64,000 bases of DNA from Agromyces sp. ISL-38 (GCF_018613935.1 NZ_JAGGPF010000009.1:62001-126000), one strand, 5' to 3'. Positions 42,471 to 51,497 are shown, counted from the first letter of the stretch. Notes: generated from the sequence alone by a model not told the origin. Made by a program: numbers and translations.

Positions 42471-43835
42471 ATGATCAACTCCCGTATTCCCCGCCTCATT
42501 CCGGCGGCCATCATGGTCGGCGTCCTCGGCGCCGGGCTCACCGCCTGCTCGGGCGGCTCCGCCGGTTCCGCCGACGGCAAGGTCGAGATCACCGTCGGTG
42601 GCATGCCGACGGCCGATAAGCCCGAACTCCTCGAAGACTTCAACAACACCGTCGAGGCGTTCGAGGAGGCGAATCCCGACATCTCCGTCGTCGGCGAAGA
42701 GACCGTCTGGGCTGCCGACACGTTCCAGTCGCTCATCGCCGGCGGCACGATGCCGACGACGCTCGACGTGCCATTCACCGAGATCCAGGCGCTCATCGCG
42801 CGCGGCCAAGTCGCCGAGATCGGCAACTATCTCGAGAAGAGTGAGACGCTCAGCAACCTCAACCCGAGTGTGGTCGATGTCGTCAGCACTGACGAGGGCA
42901 TCTGGGGCATCCCATGGGGCGCCTACACGATGGGCCTGGTCTACAACCGCGGACTCTTCGAGCAGGCGGGGCTCGACCCCGATGACCCGCCGCAGACGTG
43001 GGACGAGGTGCGCGAGGCCGCGAAGGCGATCGACGCCAACACCGAGGCGCAGGGTTTCCAGTCGATGACGCTCGAGAACACCGGCGGCTGGATCCTCCAG
43101 TCCATGTCGAACGGCTTCGGCGGCAGTGTCGAGAATGTGGACGGCATGGAAGCGACCGTCGACAACGACGGCACGCGCGCGGCGCTCGAGTTCTACCGGC
43201 AGCTGCGCTGGGAGGACAACACGTTCGGCAGCAATTTCCTGCTGAATTACGGTGATGCCCATTCCGCCCTCGCCTCGGGGCAGGCCGGCATGATGGTCGC
43301 CGGTGCCGATAGCTACAACAACCTCGTGACGAACCTCGGAATGGCACCGGAGGACTTCGGTGTCGCCCCGCTCCCGCAGTCGGAAGACGGCATCGGCACG
43401 CTCGGCGGGGGCACGATCGCGATCTTCGACCCGCAGGCATCCGCCGAGGAGGTCGAGGCTGCAACGAAGTGGGTCGAGTTCTGGCGCTTCAAGAAGTTCA
43501 ACGACGAGGAATTCGCCGTCTCCCAGGCTCAGGCCGCATCCGAGGCGGGCAGCGCGGTCGGCGCTCCCGGCCTGCCGGTCGTGGATGCCGCGCTGCAGGA
43601 CCAGTACCTCGACTGGGTCGGCGAGTACATCAACGTGCCCCGTGAGAACTACGAGCTCTACCTGTCGACGGTCGAGACGGTGCCGATCGTGCCCGAACCG
43701 GCGGTCAAGGCGCAAGAGGTCTACGCTGCCCTCGATGTCGTCGTGCAGGCGGTGCTCTCCCGCGAGGACGCCGACATCGACAGCCTGCTGAGCGAAGCGC
43801 AGTCGGCCGTGCAGGGAATCATCGACGCCGGCTGA
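42471..43835 (+). CDS. Sugar ABC transporter substrate-binding lipoprotein (family 1)
   Basis: A 454-residue lipoprotein. The signal peptide ends LGAGLTAC with Cys26 as the lipidation site. It has the family 1 pattern, including VVGEETVWAADTFQSLIAGG and GIWGIPWGAYTMGLVYNRGLFEQAGLDPDDPPQTWDEVREAAKAI. Anchored outside the membrane, it would capture an oligosaccharide for the two permeases that follow. AAGGA is seen 9 bases before the ATG. The 160 bp upstream contain AAACGCTC, one base off the LacI core, but no firm promoter. Confidence 0.9.
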   Translation: MINSRIPRLIPAAIMVGVLGAGLTACSGGSAGSADGKVEITVGGMPTADKPELLEDFNNTVEAFEEANPDISVVGEETVWAADTFQSLIAGGTMPTTLDVPFTEIQALIARGQVAEIGNYLEKSETLSNLNPSVVDVVSTDEGIWGIPWGAYTMGLVYNRGLFEQAGLDPDDPPQTWDEVREAAKAIDANTEAQGFQSMTLENTGGWILQSMSNGFGGSVENVDGMEATVDNDGTRAALEFYRQLRWEDNTFGSNFLLNYGDAHSALASGQAGMMVAGADSYNNLVTNLGMAPEDFGVAPLPQSEDGIGTLGGGTIAIFDPQASAEEVEAATKWVEFWRFKKFNDEEFAVSQAQAASEAGSAVGAPGLPVVDAALQDQYLDWVGEYINVPRENYELYLSTVETVPIVPEPAVKAQEVYAALDVVVQAVLSREDADIDSLLSEAQSAVQGIIDAG

Positions 43836-43903
43836 TCAGGCGTCGCATCGACCGGGCCGGGCTCTGCGACGCGGAGCCCGGCCACCACCACGAAGGAGTG
43901 ACG

Positions 43904-44866
43904 ATGGCGACAAGCACTCTCGCCCCCCGCACCGCAGCGCCGCCCGATCGGGCGAAGCCCGCCGTGGGCGATCCGACGAATCGGCGGCCGCGCCGTCGGC
44001 ACATCACGTCGAAATCGATTTGGACGTTCCTGTTCGTCCTGCCGATGCTCGTCATCTTCACCCTCTTCGCGTGGTGGCCGATCGTCCAGAGCCTCGGGCT
44101 CAGCCTGCAGCAGACCAACTTCATCACAAGCGAGTGGGTGGGGTTCGAGAACTTCTCGCGCGTGCTCGCCGACCCGCTCCTGCCAGTGGCCACCGGAAAC
44201 ACCGTGCAGTTCACCCTGTTGTCAGTACTCATCGGATTCCCCGTCCCGCTCTTGTTCGCGATCCTCATCGCCGAGCTGCGCCGGGCGCGCGGCTTCGCCT
44301 CGGTTCTGGCCTATCTGCCCGTCATCGTTCCCCCGGTTGTGGCGGTGTTGTTGTGGAAGGCGCTCTACAATCCGAGTGGCGACGGCGTCTTCAACACGAT
44401 CCTCGGCTCGGTCGGCCTCGGGCCGTTCGCGTGGCTCAATGACGGCGATCTCGTGATCCCGGCGATCGTGGTCCAGGCGACGTGGGCGTCGTTCGGCACG
44501 GCGACGATCATCTACCTCGCCGCGCTCATGTCCGTTCAGTCAGAGCTCTACGAGGCCGCGGAGATCGACGGCGCGGGTATTCGCCGGCGCATCTGGCACG
44601 TGACCCTGCCGCAGTTGCGCGGAGTGATCCTGACCATGCTGCTGCTCCAGCTCATCGGCGTGTTCCAGATCTTCACAGAGCCGTACATCATGACCGGCGG
44701 CGGCCCGGAGAATCGGAGCGTCACGATACTGATGCTCATCTACCGCTACGCCTTCGTGTCGGGAGACTACGGCCGCGCAACCGCACTGAGTGTGCTGCTC
44801 GCCGTCGTGCTCGCGCTGTTCTCCGTGTTGTTCCTGTTGACCACCCGACGCTGGAGCCGATCATGA
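43904..44866 (+). CDS. Sugar ABC transporter permease (MalF-type)
   Basis: A 320-residue inner-membrane permease. ATG 43904 has AAGGAG five bases upstream (a GTG six bases earlier lies in that site and is rejected). It has six core helices and the EAA loop YEAAEIDGAGIRRRIWHVTLPQLRG, which contacts the ATPase. It pairs with the next gene product to form the channel. Overlap with the next gene is 4 bp (ATGA). Confidence 0.92.
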   Translation: MATSTLAPRTAAPPDRAKPAVGDPTNRRPRRRHITSKSIWTFLFVLPMLVIFTLFAWWPIVQSLGLSLQQTNFITSEWVGFENFSRVLADPLLPVATGNTVQFTLLSVLIGFPVPLLFAILIAELRRARGFASVLAYLPVIVPPVVAVLLWKALYNPSGDGVFNTILGSVGLGPFAWLNDGDLVIPAIVVQATWASFGTATIIYLAALMSVQSELYEAAEIDGAGIRRRIWHVTLPQLRGVILTMLLLQLIGVFQIFTEPYIMTGGGPENRSVTILMLIYRYAFVSGDYGRATALSVLLAVVLALFSVLFLLTTRRWSRS

Positions 44867-45795
44867 CCGCACAGACTCGAGCCATCGCGCCCAAGCTGCG
44901 TCGGGTCGACCCGTCGAGCACAGAGCGCAGCGTCATCTCGGCGCACGATCTCACCGACCCGAAGCGCCGCATCGCGGTGACGGTGATCGGAATCGTCCTG
45001 CTCATCGTGCTCGTCGCCGCGAGCGTCGGCCCACTGTTCTGGCTTTTCAAGGCGGCGACCTCGACGACGACCGAGTCGCTCTCGGAACCGCTGAGCCTCT
45101 GGCCGAGCGGATTCCATGTCGAGAACTTCGTCGTCGCGTTCGAGCAGATCCAGTTCGGCAAGTACCTGCTGAACACCCTGTGGGTGTGCATCGGCTGTTG
45201 GTTCTTCAGCCTCATCGTCGCGACGACGGCGGGCTACGCCCTCGCCATCCTGCGCCCGCGGTACGCGAAGATCATGGAAGGCGCCGTGCTCGCGACCCTG
45301 TTCATCCCGGGTGTCGTCTCGCTCGTCAGCCTCTACCTGACGGTCGTCCAGGTGCCGATCATCGGCGGCAGTCTCATCAATACGTTCTGGGCGGTGTGGC
45401 TGCCGGCGGCGGCGAGTGCATTCAACATCATCCTCGTGCAGCGCTTCTTCGCCTCGCTTCCGCACGAGATCTTCGAGGCCGCCGAGGTCGACGGTGCGGG
45501 GCCGGTGCGCATCTTCGTCTCGATCGTGCTCCCGCTCTCGAAGCCGGTGATCGGAGTGGTCTCACTCATCTCGATCATCGCCGCGTACAAGGACTTCCTC
45601 TGGCCGCTCCTCGTGCTGCCATCAGCGCAATTGCAGCCGCTCTCGGTAGCGCTGCCCCGCCTCGAGTCGTCGACGGACCTCGCGGTGTTCCTCGCCGCCC
45701 TGTTCGCGTCGGTGGTCGTGCCGGTGAGTTTCTTCCTGATCTTCCAGAAGCAATTCCTGAGCGCGGCCGGCAGCTCGGGAGCGTTGAAGGGCTGA
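44863..45795 (+). CDS. Sugar ABC transporter permease (MalG-type)
   Basis: A 310-residue permease with six helices and the EAA loop FEAAEVDGAGPVRIFVSIVLPLSKP. The carboxy-terminal SFFLIFQKQFLSAAGSSGALKG is the typical end of MalG-like proteins. GGAG is 8 bases before ATG 44863. No ATPase gene is nearby, so the transporter probably uses a shared MsmK/MsmX-type ATPase encoded elsewhere. Confidence 0.92.
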   Translation: MTAQTRAIAPKLRRVDPSSTERSVISAHDLTDPKRRIAVTVIGIVLLIVLVAASVGPLFWLFKAATSTTTESLSEPLSLWPSGFHVENFVVAFEQIQFGKYLLNTLWVCIGCWFFSLIVATTAGYALAILRPRYAKIMEGAVLATLFIPGVVSLVSLYLTVVQVPIIGGSLINTFWAVWLPAAASAFNIILVQRFFASLPHEIFEAAEVDGAGPVRIFVSIVLPLSKPVIGVVSLISIIAAYKDFLWPLLVLPSAQLQPLSVALPRLESSTDLAVFLAALFASVVVPVSFFLIFQKQFLSAAGSSGALKG

Positions 45796-45822
45796 GCAGA
45801 GGCGGCCATTACGATGAGGGAC

Positions 45823-46815
45823 ATGACGGACCGACCGGTCACCCTGAGCGACGTCGCCGAAGCGGCCGGCGTGTCAGTGTCGACCGCGTCGAAGGCACTG
45901 AGCGGCACCGATCGCATCTCGCCCAAGACGCGCCAACTCGTGAAGAGCACCGCGCTTCGGCTCGGTTTCCGTCCGAATGCGCTCGCGCGATCATTCGCGC
46001 GCGGACGCAGCCAGACGATCGGCGTGCTCACACAGCGCGCATCGAACGTGTGGAGCCGAGTCGTGCTCGCGGGCACCGCGCTCGAGCTCGGAGCCGCCGA
46101 CCAGGCGATGCTGCTCTACGACGCGCGCCTCACCGGAGCGGATATGGCCGAGAGCGTGCTCGACCTGCGCGCCCGTCGTATCGACGGCGTCATCGTGATC
46201 GGAGTCGGCACGTCCGAGCGAGTGCCATCGATCAGCGACCTCTTCGACGTGCCCGTTGTGTACGCGTTCATGCGCACCGAGAGCGAGAGCGACGTGACCG
46301 TGACCTCCGACGACGCCGCGATCGGCCGCGTCGCCTTGACCCACCTCATCGAGTCGGGACGACGTCGTATCGCGCACATAACGGGAAGTGCGCACGACGA
46401 GGCGGCGAACACACGAGCAGCCGGTGCCACCGAGGCGATGGCCGCGGTCGGTCTCGAATGGGCCACTCCCGTGCGCTTCGACAGCTGGAGCGAGTCCTGG
46501 GGCGAGAGCGCCGCGCGGGAGGTGGTGGATGAGGTACCCGATGTGGACGCGATCTTCTGCGGAAGCGACGCGATCGCCCGGGGTGCCGAACGCGCGCTCC
46601 AGGCCGCCGGACGACGGGTTCCCGACGACATCGCCCTCATCGGGGTCGACAACTGGGAACAGCTCATGCACGAGAAGTTCAGCCGTCACCTCACCACAGT
46701 CGAGGTGGGGCTCGAGCAGATCGGGCGGCTCGCCGCGCGTCACCTCATCCACAACGACCTTGAGCCCGGGACGCATTTCGTTCCCCCGGAGCTCAAACTC
46801 GGGGTCACCGCATAG
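45823..46815 (+). CDS. LacI family transcriptional regulator
   Basis: A 330-residue regulator. Helix-turn-helix: TLSDVAEAAGVSVSTASKALSGTDRISPKTRQLV; hinge LRLGFRPNALARSFARGRSQTIGVL; periplasmic-binding-like effector domain ending GHFVPPELKLGV-like. TACGAT lies 7 bases before ATG 45823 without a usable Shine-Dalgarno, so I prefer this start to ATG 45814, which lies inside that -10-like element. It follows the transporter genes and converges with the dehydratase gene after a 4-bp gap. The operators at 38676 and 49088 are its likely targets. Confidence 0.9.
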   Translation: MTDRPVTLSDVAEAAGVSVSTASKALSGTDRISPKTRQLVKSTALRLGFRPNALARSFARGRSQTIGVLTQRASNVWSRVVLAGTALELGAADQAMLLYDARLTGADMAESVLDLRARRIDGVIVIGVGTSERVPSISDLFDVPVVYAFMRTESESDVTVTSDDAAIGRVALTHLIESGRRRIAHITGSAHDEAANTRAAGATEAMAAVGLEWATPVRFDSWSESWGESAAREVVDEVPDVDAIFCGSDAIARGAERALQAAGRRVPDDIALIGVDNWEQLMHEKFSRHLTTVEVGLEQIGRLAARHLIHNDLEPGTHFVPPELKLGVTA

Positions 46816-46819
46816 CGAA

Positions 46820-48142
46820 CTACGGCGCGATGAGCCCGCCCGAGAGATCGCGCACGCCGGCCGCCCAGGCGTCGTGTGCCGAGAGGCCCGGCGGAAAGTT
46901 CGCGGCGGCCTTCTCGTCGAGATCGATGCCCCAGCCGGGTGCGGCGTTCGGCGTCATCCAGCCGTCGACGATCTCGATCGTGCCTGGGAACACCTCGCGC
47001 ACCTGGTCGGAGAAGACATGGCCTTCCTGGATGCCGAAAGCCGCCGTCGTGACGTCGAGTGCGACATTCGCGGCAGCGGCGATCGGCGATGTGTCGCCCG
47101 GCGCGTGCCACGCGGTGCGCACGCCGAAGAACTCGGCGAGGATCGCGAGCTTCCGGGCAGGCGTGAGCCCGCCGATCGCGGAGATGTGTGAGCGGATGAG
47201 ATCGACGCCGCCGCCACTGATGAGGCGGGCGGCGTCCGTCACGGAGGTCGTGAGCTCGCCGACCGCAATCGGCACGGGCGATGCGGCGCGCACCTCGGGC
47301 AGCCGGTCCCAGTGCTCGGGCGCGATGACGTCTTCGAGGAAGAACAGCCGGTATGCCTCGAGCGAGCGGGCGAGGGTGACCGCCTGCTTCGGGCTGAGGC
47401 GCGAGTGAACGTCGTGCAGCAGGCCGACCTCGTCGCCGAGCTCGGCCCGCGCCCGCTCGAAGAGTCGCGGCGTCTGCGCGAGGTACTCGTCGACGCTCCA
47501 GCCGCGCGGATAGGGTGCCGAGGCACGGGCCGACAGTCCGGATGGCGCTGAGCCGTACGTGCCGATTCCGCGCTGACCGGTCTGCAGCCGGACGTTGGTG
47601 AATCCCTGAGCAACGAGCTCGTGCGCGCGCTCGATCGTCTGCTCCATCGTGGAGCCGGAAGCGTGAAGGTAGGTGTCAGCGGCGGCACGAACTCGGCCGC
47701 CGAGCAGTTCGTATACGGGACGACCGGCGCGCTTTCCCGCGATGTCCCACAGCGCCATGTCGAGTCCCGAAATAGCGTTGTTCGTCACAGGACCCTCGCG
47801 CCAATACCCCGAGAAGCGGGCGAGCCGCACCAGGTCCTCGATGTCGCCGGGGTAGCGGCCGATCACGAGGCGGGCGAGGTGCTCCTCGACGAAGGCAACC
47901 ACGGCGTGCCAACGCTGTGTCAACGTCGCGCACCCGAGACCGAAGAGGCCGGGCACGTTGGTGTCGACGCGCACCACGACGAGGGGAATTCCCTCCGGCG
48001 CGGTCACGATCGCTCGTACACCCGTGATGCGTGTGTCGTCGGGCGCCGGCCAGGGTTGAGCGAAGGTGGAGAATGCCTCCACGGCGGCCGACTCGGGTTC
48101 TGCCAGGGCTGCCGGCTCCGTTGCAGTGGGTGAGTCAAGCAC
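46820..48142 (-). CDS. ManD/RspA-type sugar-acid dehydratase (enolase superfamily)
   Basis: A 440-residue enolase-superfamily enzyme. GTG 48142 has AGGAG 7 bases upstream and overlaps the SDR gene by 8 bp. Segments match the mannonate-dehydratase group: SGYWREGPVTNNAISGLDMALWDIAGKRAGRPVYELLGGR, LHDVHSRLSPKQA (metal Asp), FFLEDVIAPEHW and VGELTTS (metal Glu), TAWHAPGDTSPI and FGIQEG. Members dehydrate sugar acids such as D-mannonate to 2-keto-3-deoxy acids. This would feed a KDG pool that the kinase at 32475 could use. Confidence 0.85.
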   Translation of the reverse strand: MLDSPTATEPAALAEPESAAVEAFSTFAQPWPAPDDTRITGVRAIVTAPEGIPLVVVRVDTNVPGLFGLGCATLTQRWHAVVAFVEEHLARLVIGRYPGDIEDLVRLARFSGYWREGPVTNNAISGLDMALWDIAGKRAGRPVYELLGGRVRAAADTYLHASGSTMEQTIERAHELVAQGFTNVRLQTGQRGIGTYGSAPSGLSARASAPYPRGWSVDEYLAQTPRLFERARAELGDEVGLLHDVHSRLSPKQAVTLARSLEAYRLFFLEDVIAPEHWDRLPEVRAASPVPIAVGELTTSVTDAARLISGGGVDLIRSHISAIGGLTPARKLAILAEFFGVRTAWHAPGDTSPIAAAANVALDVTTAAFGIQEGHVFSDQVREVFPGTIEIVDGWMTPNAAPGWGIDLDEKAAANFPPGLSAHDAWAAGVRDLSGGLIAP

Positions 48143-49031
48143 TGAGAGCTCCTCGGTCGACCGCCTGGACGGTCGTGTCGTTGTCGTGGTCCGGGCGGTG
48201 GATGGAGTAGCGAGGGGTGAAGCCGAGCAGGGTGCGCGCCCTGGTCGTGTCGATGAGCGACTCGCGCGGGCCGATCCGGCGGCGCACGGGAATCCCCGGG
48301 GCGAACTCGCTGAGCAGGTCGGCGGTCGAGCGGCCGACAAGCGGATCCTCGGCGGAGACTCCCACGACGACGGCGCCCTCGACGGAGGCCTTCAGAGCCG
48401 CGTGAACGACCCGGGCGGCGTCGCGGAGATCGAGGTACGACCAGCCCTCCCGGGCGTTGGACGCGGGGTCCGCATCCGAGCGCCGCTTCCGCGCGAGGAG
48501 GCTGTCAGGGGAACCGACGAAGGGAAAACGCAGCGACACCACGGTGGTGCCCCAACCGCGGTGGGCCATGCGCGCGGAGTTCTCGTCGGCCAACTTTGAA
48601 AGCGAGTAGGCATCGGCGATGTCCGTAGGGATGTCCTCATCGATGGGGAAGTAGGCGGGCATCACGTTGTGCGGGTTCATCGGCACGCCGAAAGCGTTGA
48701 TGCTGCTCGCGAGCACGACGCGATGGATACCGCGCTCGCCTGCCTCTGCGAGCACGGTGAACGTCGAGGTGATGTTCGAGGTGAAGACCTCCCTCGGGGT
48801 ACCGAGTGAGGGGTGCGGGATGGCGGCGAGGTGCACGATCGCGTCGGCGCCCTCAGCCGCTCGGGACACGACCTCGGGCGAACGGGCGTCGCCGATCTCG
48901 ACGCGGTCGGCCGATGTGGGTCCCGCGAACTCCAGGGAAAGGGCCGTCACGCCGAATCCCGAGCGCACGAGGTGGTCGGTGACGGCACGCCCGATCTGAC
49001 CGTCGGCACCTGTCACCAATATGCGCGTCAT
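48135..49031 (-). CDS. NAD-dependent epimerase/dehydratase (extended SDR)
   Basis: A 298-residue SDR. ATG 49031 has GAAGGG then six bases; an ATG two codons earlier lies directly on that site. TRILVTGADGQIGRAVTDHL is the NAD-binding GXXGXXG loop; LASSINAFG and DAYSLSKLADE supply the catalytic Ser and YXXXK-type residues (Tyr-Ser-Leu-Ser-Lys). Context suggests oxidation or epimerisation of a sugar or sugar acid before the dehydratase. The gene is divergent from the esterase across the LacI operator. Confidence 0.85.
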   Translation of the reverse strand: MTRILVTGADGQIGRAVTDHLVRSGFGVTALSLEFAGPTSADRVEIGDARSPEVVSRAAEGADAIVHLAAIPHPSLGTPREVFTSNITSTFTVLAEAGERGIHRVVLASSINAFGVPMNPHNVMPAYFPIDEDIPTDIADAYSLSKLADENSARMAHRGWGTTVVSLRFPFVGSPDSLLARKRRSDADPASNAREGWSYLDLRDAARVVHAALKASVEGAVVVGVSAEDPLVGRSTADLLSEFAPGIPVRRRIGPRESLIDTTRARTLLGFTPRYSIHRPDHDNDTTVQAVDRGALSA

Positions 49032-49087
49032 GGGCATCCCTTCACACCGCTCGATCGTCCGGTCGGCGTCGACGTCCGTCTAGGCTA

Positions 49088-49103
49088 GCGCAAGCGGTTT
49101 CGC
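49088..49103. promoter_or_regulatory. LacI-type operator between SDR and esterase genes
   Basis: On the minus strand GCGAAACCGCTTGCGC, with core AACCGCTT, matching 38676-38691 in 13 of 16 positions. It overlaps the expected -35 region of the esterase promoter, whose -10 is TAGTGT at 49122-49127. Confidence 0.65.
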
Positions 49104-49135
49104 AATGGGGAGAATTCTCGCTAGTGTGACTGCTC

Positions 49136-50098
49136 ATGGCGCACTTCGACCTCCCGGTCCCGGAGCTTCGTTCGTTCCGAGCCCCCGACATCCCTCCGCC
49201 GGAATTCGACGAGTACTGGGCGACCGCACTCGCGGAGGCCGCCGGGCATCCGTTGAACGCGAGGTTCACTCCCGTCCACTCCGGTTACGTCGCCGTGCGC
49301 ACGTTCGACGTGTCGTTCGTGGGCGCGGAGGGCGCGCGCGTGGCCGGGTGGCTGCATCTGCCGGCCTTCGCGGAGGGCCCCTACCCGGCCGTCGTCGAGT
49401 ACCTCGGTTACACAGGCAGCCGCGGCCTCCCGCACCAGCGCATCGAATACGCCGCCGCAGGCTACGCGCATTTCATCATGGACACGCGCGGCCAGGGGCC
49501 CGATACGGCGGACCCGACCGAGGACGACGGTGCGCCGCACTGGGGGATCGTCACCCGCGGGCTGCTCGATCCCGCGCGCAGCTACTACAAGCGCGTGTTC
49601 GTCGATGCCGTGCGCGCGCTCGACGCGATCGCCGCGCACGAGGAGATCGACGCGTCCCGCGTCGCGGTCGCCGGCGTCAGTCAGGGCGGCGGCATCTCGA
49701 TCGCCGCGGCGTCGCTCAGCGACATCCCTTCGCTCGCGCTCGTCGATGTCCCGTTCCTCTGTCACTTCTCGCGCGCGGTGCGCCTCACCGACGTCGACCC
49801 CTACGGCTCGATTTCGAGGTACCTCGCGCGGTTTCCCGGCCGAGCGGATGCCGCGTTCGAGACGCTCTCGTACGTCGACGGCGTTCACCACGCCGGTCGA
49901 GCAGATGTGCCCGTGCTCATGTCCGTGGGCCTGATGGACCCGGTCTGCCCTCCATCCACTGTCTTCGCGGCGTTCAACAACTGGCGAGGCACTGACAGGG
50001 AGATGGTCGAGTATCCGTTCAACGGCCACGAGGGCGGCGACCAGCTGCAACTGCGGCGTCGGCTCGACTGGCTCGCACAACGCTGGGGCGACCGCTGA
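49136..50098 (+). CDS. Acetylxylan esterase/cephalosporin-C deacetylase family protein (AXE1)
   Basis: A 320-residue alpha/beta hydrolase. Catalytic elements: RVAVAGVSQGGGIS (Ser nucleophile near 183), GLMDPVCPP (Asp) and NGHEGG (His). The family opening PELRSFRAPDIPPPEFDEYWATAL and RVAGWLHLP are typical of AXE1 enzymes, which remove acetyl groups from xylo-oligosaccharides or other sugars in the cytoplasm. No signal peptide is present. TAGTGT lies 8 bases before the ATG, so the mRNA may be leaderless. It suggests that the imported glycan is acetylated. Confidence 0.88.
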   Translation: MAHFDLPVPELRSFRAPDIPPPEFDEYWATALAEAAGHPLNARFTPVHSGYVAVRTFDVSFVGAEGARVAGWLHLPAFAEGPYPAVVEYLGYTGSRGLPHQRIEYAAAGYAHFIMDTRGQGPDTADPTEDDGAPHWGIVTRGLLDPARSYYKRVFVDAVRALDAIAAHEEIDASRVAVAGVSQGGGISIAAASLSDIPSLALVDVPFLCHFSRAVRLTDVDPYGSISRYLARFPGRADAAFETLSYVDGVHHAGRADVPVLMSVGLMDPVCPPSTVFAAFNNWRGTDREMVEYPFNGHEGGDQLQLRRRLDWLAQRWGDR

Positions 50099-50100
50099 GG

Positions 50101-50140
50101 CGTACCGCGCGTGGAGGAGTCGCCAGAGAAGGCGGCGATC
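50101..50140 (-). pseudogene. Remnant of a second SGNH hydrolase gene
   Basis: These 40 bases match 50667-50706, inside the SGNH hydrolase gene, at 36 of 40 positions. On the minus strand they encode IAAFSGDSSTRGT, against IAAFYGDSYTRGT in the gene. The fragment lies 4 bases past that gene's stop and is cut by the convergent esterase end. It is what is left of a tandem duplicate. Confidence 0.75.
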
Positions 50141-50144
50141 GGCG

Positions 50145-50846
50145 TCAGAGGCCGAGACGCTCGAGCTCGGCGTCCATCCTGCGGGCGAGTTCGGCATATC
50201 CGTCGTCGTTCGGGTGGATGACGTCGGACGACATCCACTCCGGATGGCCCTCGAGCCAGTGCGAGGCGCCCGCGATGTAGTCGGCGTCGACTCGGCCTGC
50301 GGCATCCTCGACCCACTCGACGATCTGCTCGAACGCTTCCGGTCGATCATCCTGATACCAGAACGGCTCGACAACCACGAGCCGTGCATCGGGTAGCTCG
50401 GTGCGGAATCGCTCGAGGTCGTCGGCGATCGCCTCGCGGATCTCGTCGGCGGCCGACGGCATCGAGAACGCATCGTTCAACCCCATCGTCACGAGGACGA
50501 TGTCGGGCGACGGCTCGTGGTCGACGATCTGGTCGACGAGGTCGCCGGCGGGAGCGAGACCTCGATTGTTCACGTAGCCGAGACCGTCGACGCTCGGATT
50601 GAACTCGTACCAGCCTCGGTCGGCGCAGACGATCGTCGACCAGCGGCGGTCGGGTGAGCTGGCGCCCGTGCCGCGCGTGTAGGAGTCGCCGTAGAAGGCG
50701 GCGATCGTCGCTCCCCGCGTGGGAGCCGGAGCAGGCACATCCGCTGACGCGACGCACGCCGTGAGCAGCGTTGCCGCCGCCGCGACAACCGCCGAGGCGA
50801 ATGCCGCCCGACTCCTCAGCGCATGCAACATCGTGGATTTCAGCAT
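50145..50846 (-). CDS. SGNH/GDSL hydrolase lipoprotein
   Basis: A 233-residue exported esterase-like protein. The signal ends LLTAC, with Cys31 as lipidation site. Blocks: block I FYGDSYTRG (Ser55 nucleophile), block III GLND (Asn), block V SSDVIHPNDDGY (Asp-X-X-His). SGNH enzymes deacylate glycans, lipids or small esters; anchoring outside the cell fits a glycan deacetylase role. A 40-bp copy of its block I region lies just past its stop. Confidence 0.87.
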   Translation of the reverse strand: MLKSTMLHALRSRAAFASAVVAAAATLLTACVASADVPAPAPTRGATIAAFYGDSYTRGTGASSPDRRWSTIVCADRGWYEFNPSVDGLGYVNNRGLAPAGDLVDQIVDHEPSPDIVLVTMGLNDAFSMPSAADEIREAIADDLERFRTELPDARLVVVEPFWYQDDRPEAFEQIVEWVEDAAGRVDADYIAGASHWLEGHPEWMSSDVIHPNDDGYAELARRMDAELERLGL

Positions 50847-50898
50847 AGGCGCGGGAACGCTATCGCTTGCGGCGTGCGACGCGCGCTCGAGACGCGAG

Positions 50899-50933
50899 AA
50901 CGGCCCGCTGCGGATGATCCGCAGCGGGCCGTT
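50899..50933 (-). terminator. Strong hairpin after the LAETG protein gene
   Basis: A 17-base arm at 50899-50915 is complementary to 50917-50933 with a single centre base, G+C-rich. It lies 15 bases past the stop of the surface-protein gene (50949) and before the SGNH gene. Confidence 0.75.
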
Positions 50934-50948
50934 CGTGTCGTGGACGAC

Positions 50949-51497
50949 TCAGCGACGCTTGGCGGCCAGACGCGGCGCGACAAGGGCGGCGCCGAGCGCG
51001 AGCGCGCCGATGCCGACGAAGGGCAGCCAGCCCGACTCGAAGCCGGTCTCCGCGAGCTTGGCTCCGCCGTCACCGCCGCCTGCGGGCGGGTCGGACGGGG
51101 TCGGCGTGGGGGTCGGCGTCGGAGTCGGGGTGGGAACGGGCGCCTGCTCCTGCGTGAACGAGTAGTGGCTGATTTCCTTGCCGCTCGAGTGCTCGATCAC
51201 CACGGATTCCTGCGGCGGGTCGACCTCGTAGTACTCGGGTCCGTTCCCCTGCTGAACCGAGCCGGCCTTGACGCAGTAGGAGGTGATGACGTAGCCCTCG
51301 TCTGCGGTGATCTCGTAGGTGAGATTGCCTCCGCCGAGGTTGATCTTGCCTGAGTCACCCTCTCCGCAGACCGCCTCGGCGACAACGGCGGCGGTCGCGT
51401 CGGGGATCACCTCCTCCGCGAATGCGGGAGCCGCGAAGAAGAGTGAGGCGCCGCCGATGAGGACGGCAGTTATGGGTACGACGGACGTGATCTTCAT
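50949..51497 (-). CDS. LAETG-type sortase-anchored surface protein
   Basis: A 182-residue exported protein. ATG 51497 begins the signal peptide MKITSVVPITAVLIGGASLFFAAPAFA. The mature part has a small domain with two cysteines (AVCGEGDSG, TSYCVKAG), then a (Pro-Thr)n wall-spanning stretch of hexamer DNA repeats, a Gly-rich turn, and the anchor KLAETGFES with hydrophobic helix and AAKRR. LAETG is the class E sortase motif of high-G+C Gram-positives. The ligand is unknown. No clear Shine-Dalgarno is seen. Confidence 0.82.
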   Translation of the reverse strand: MKITSVVPITAVLIGGASLFFAAPAFAEEVIPDATAAVVAEAVCGEGDSGKINLGGGNLTYEITADEGYVITSYCVKAGSVQQGNGPEYYEVDPPQESVVIEHSSGKEISHYSFTQEQAPVPTPTPTPTPTPTPSDPPAGGGDGGAKLAETGFESGWLPFVGIGALALGAALVAPRLAAKRR

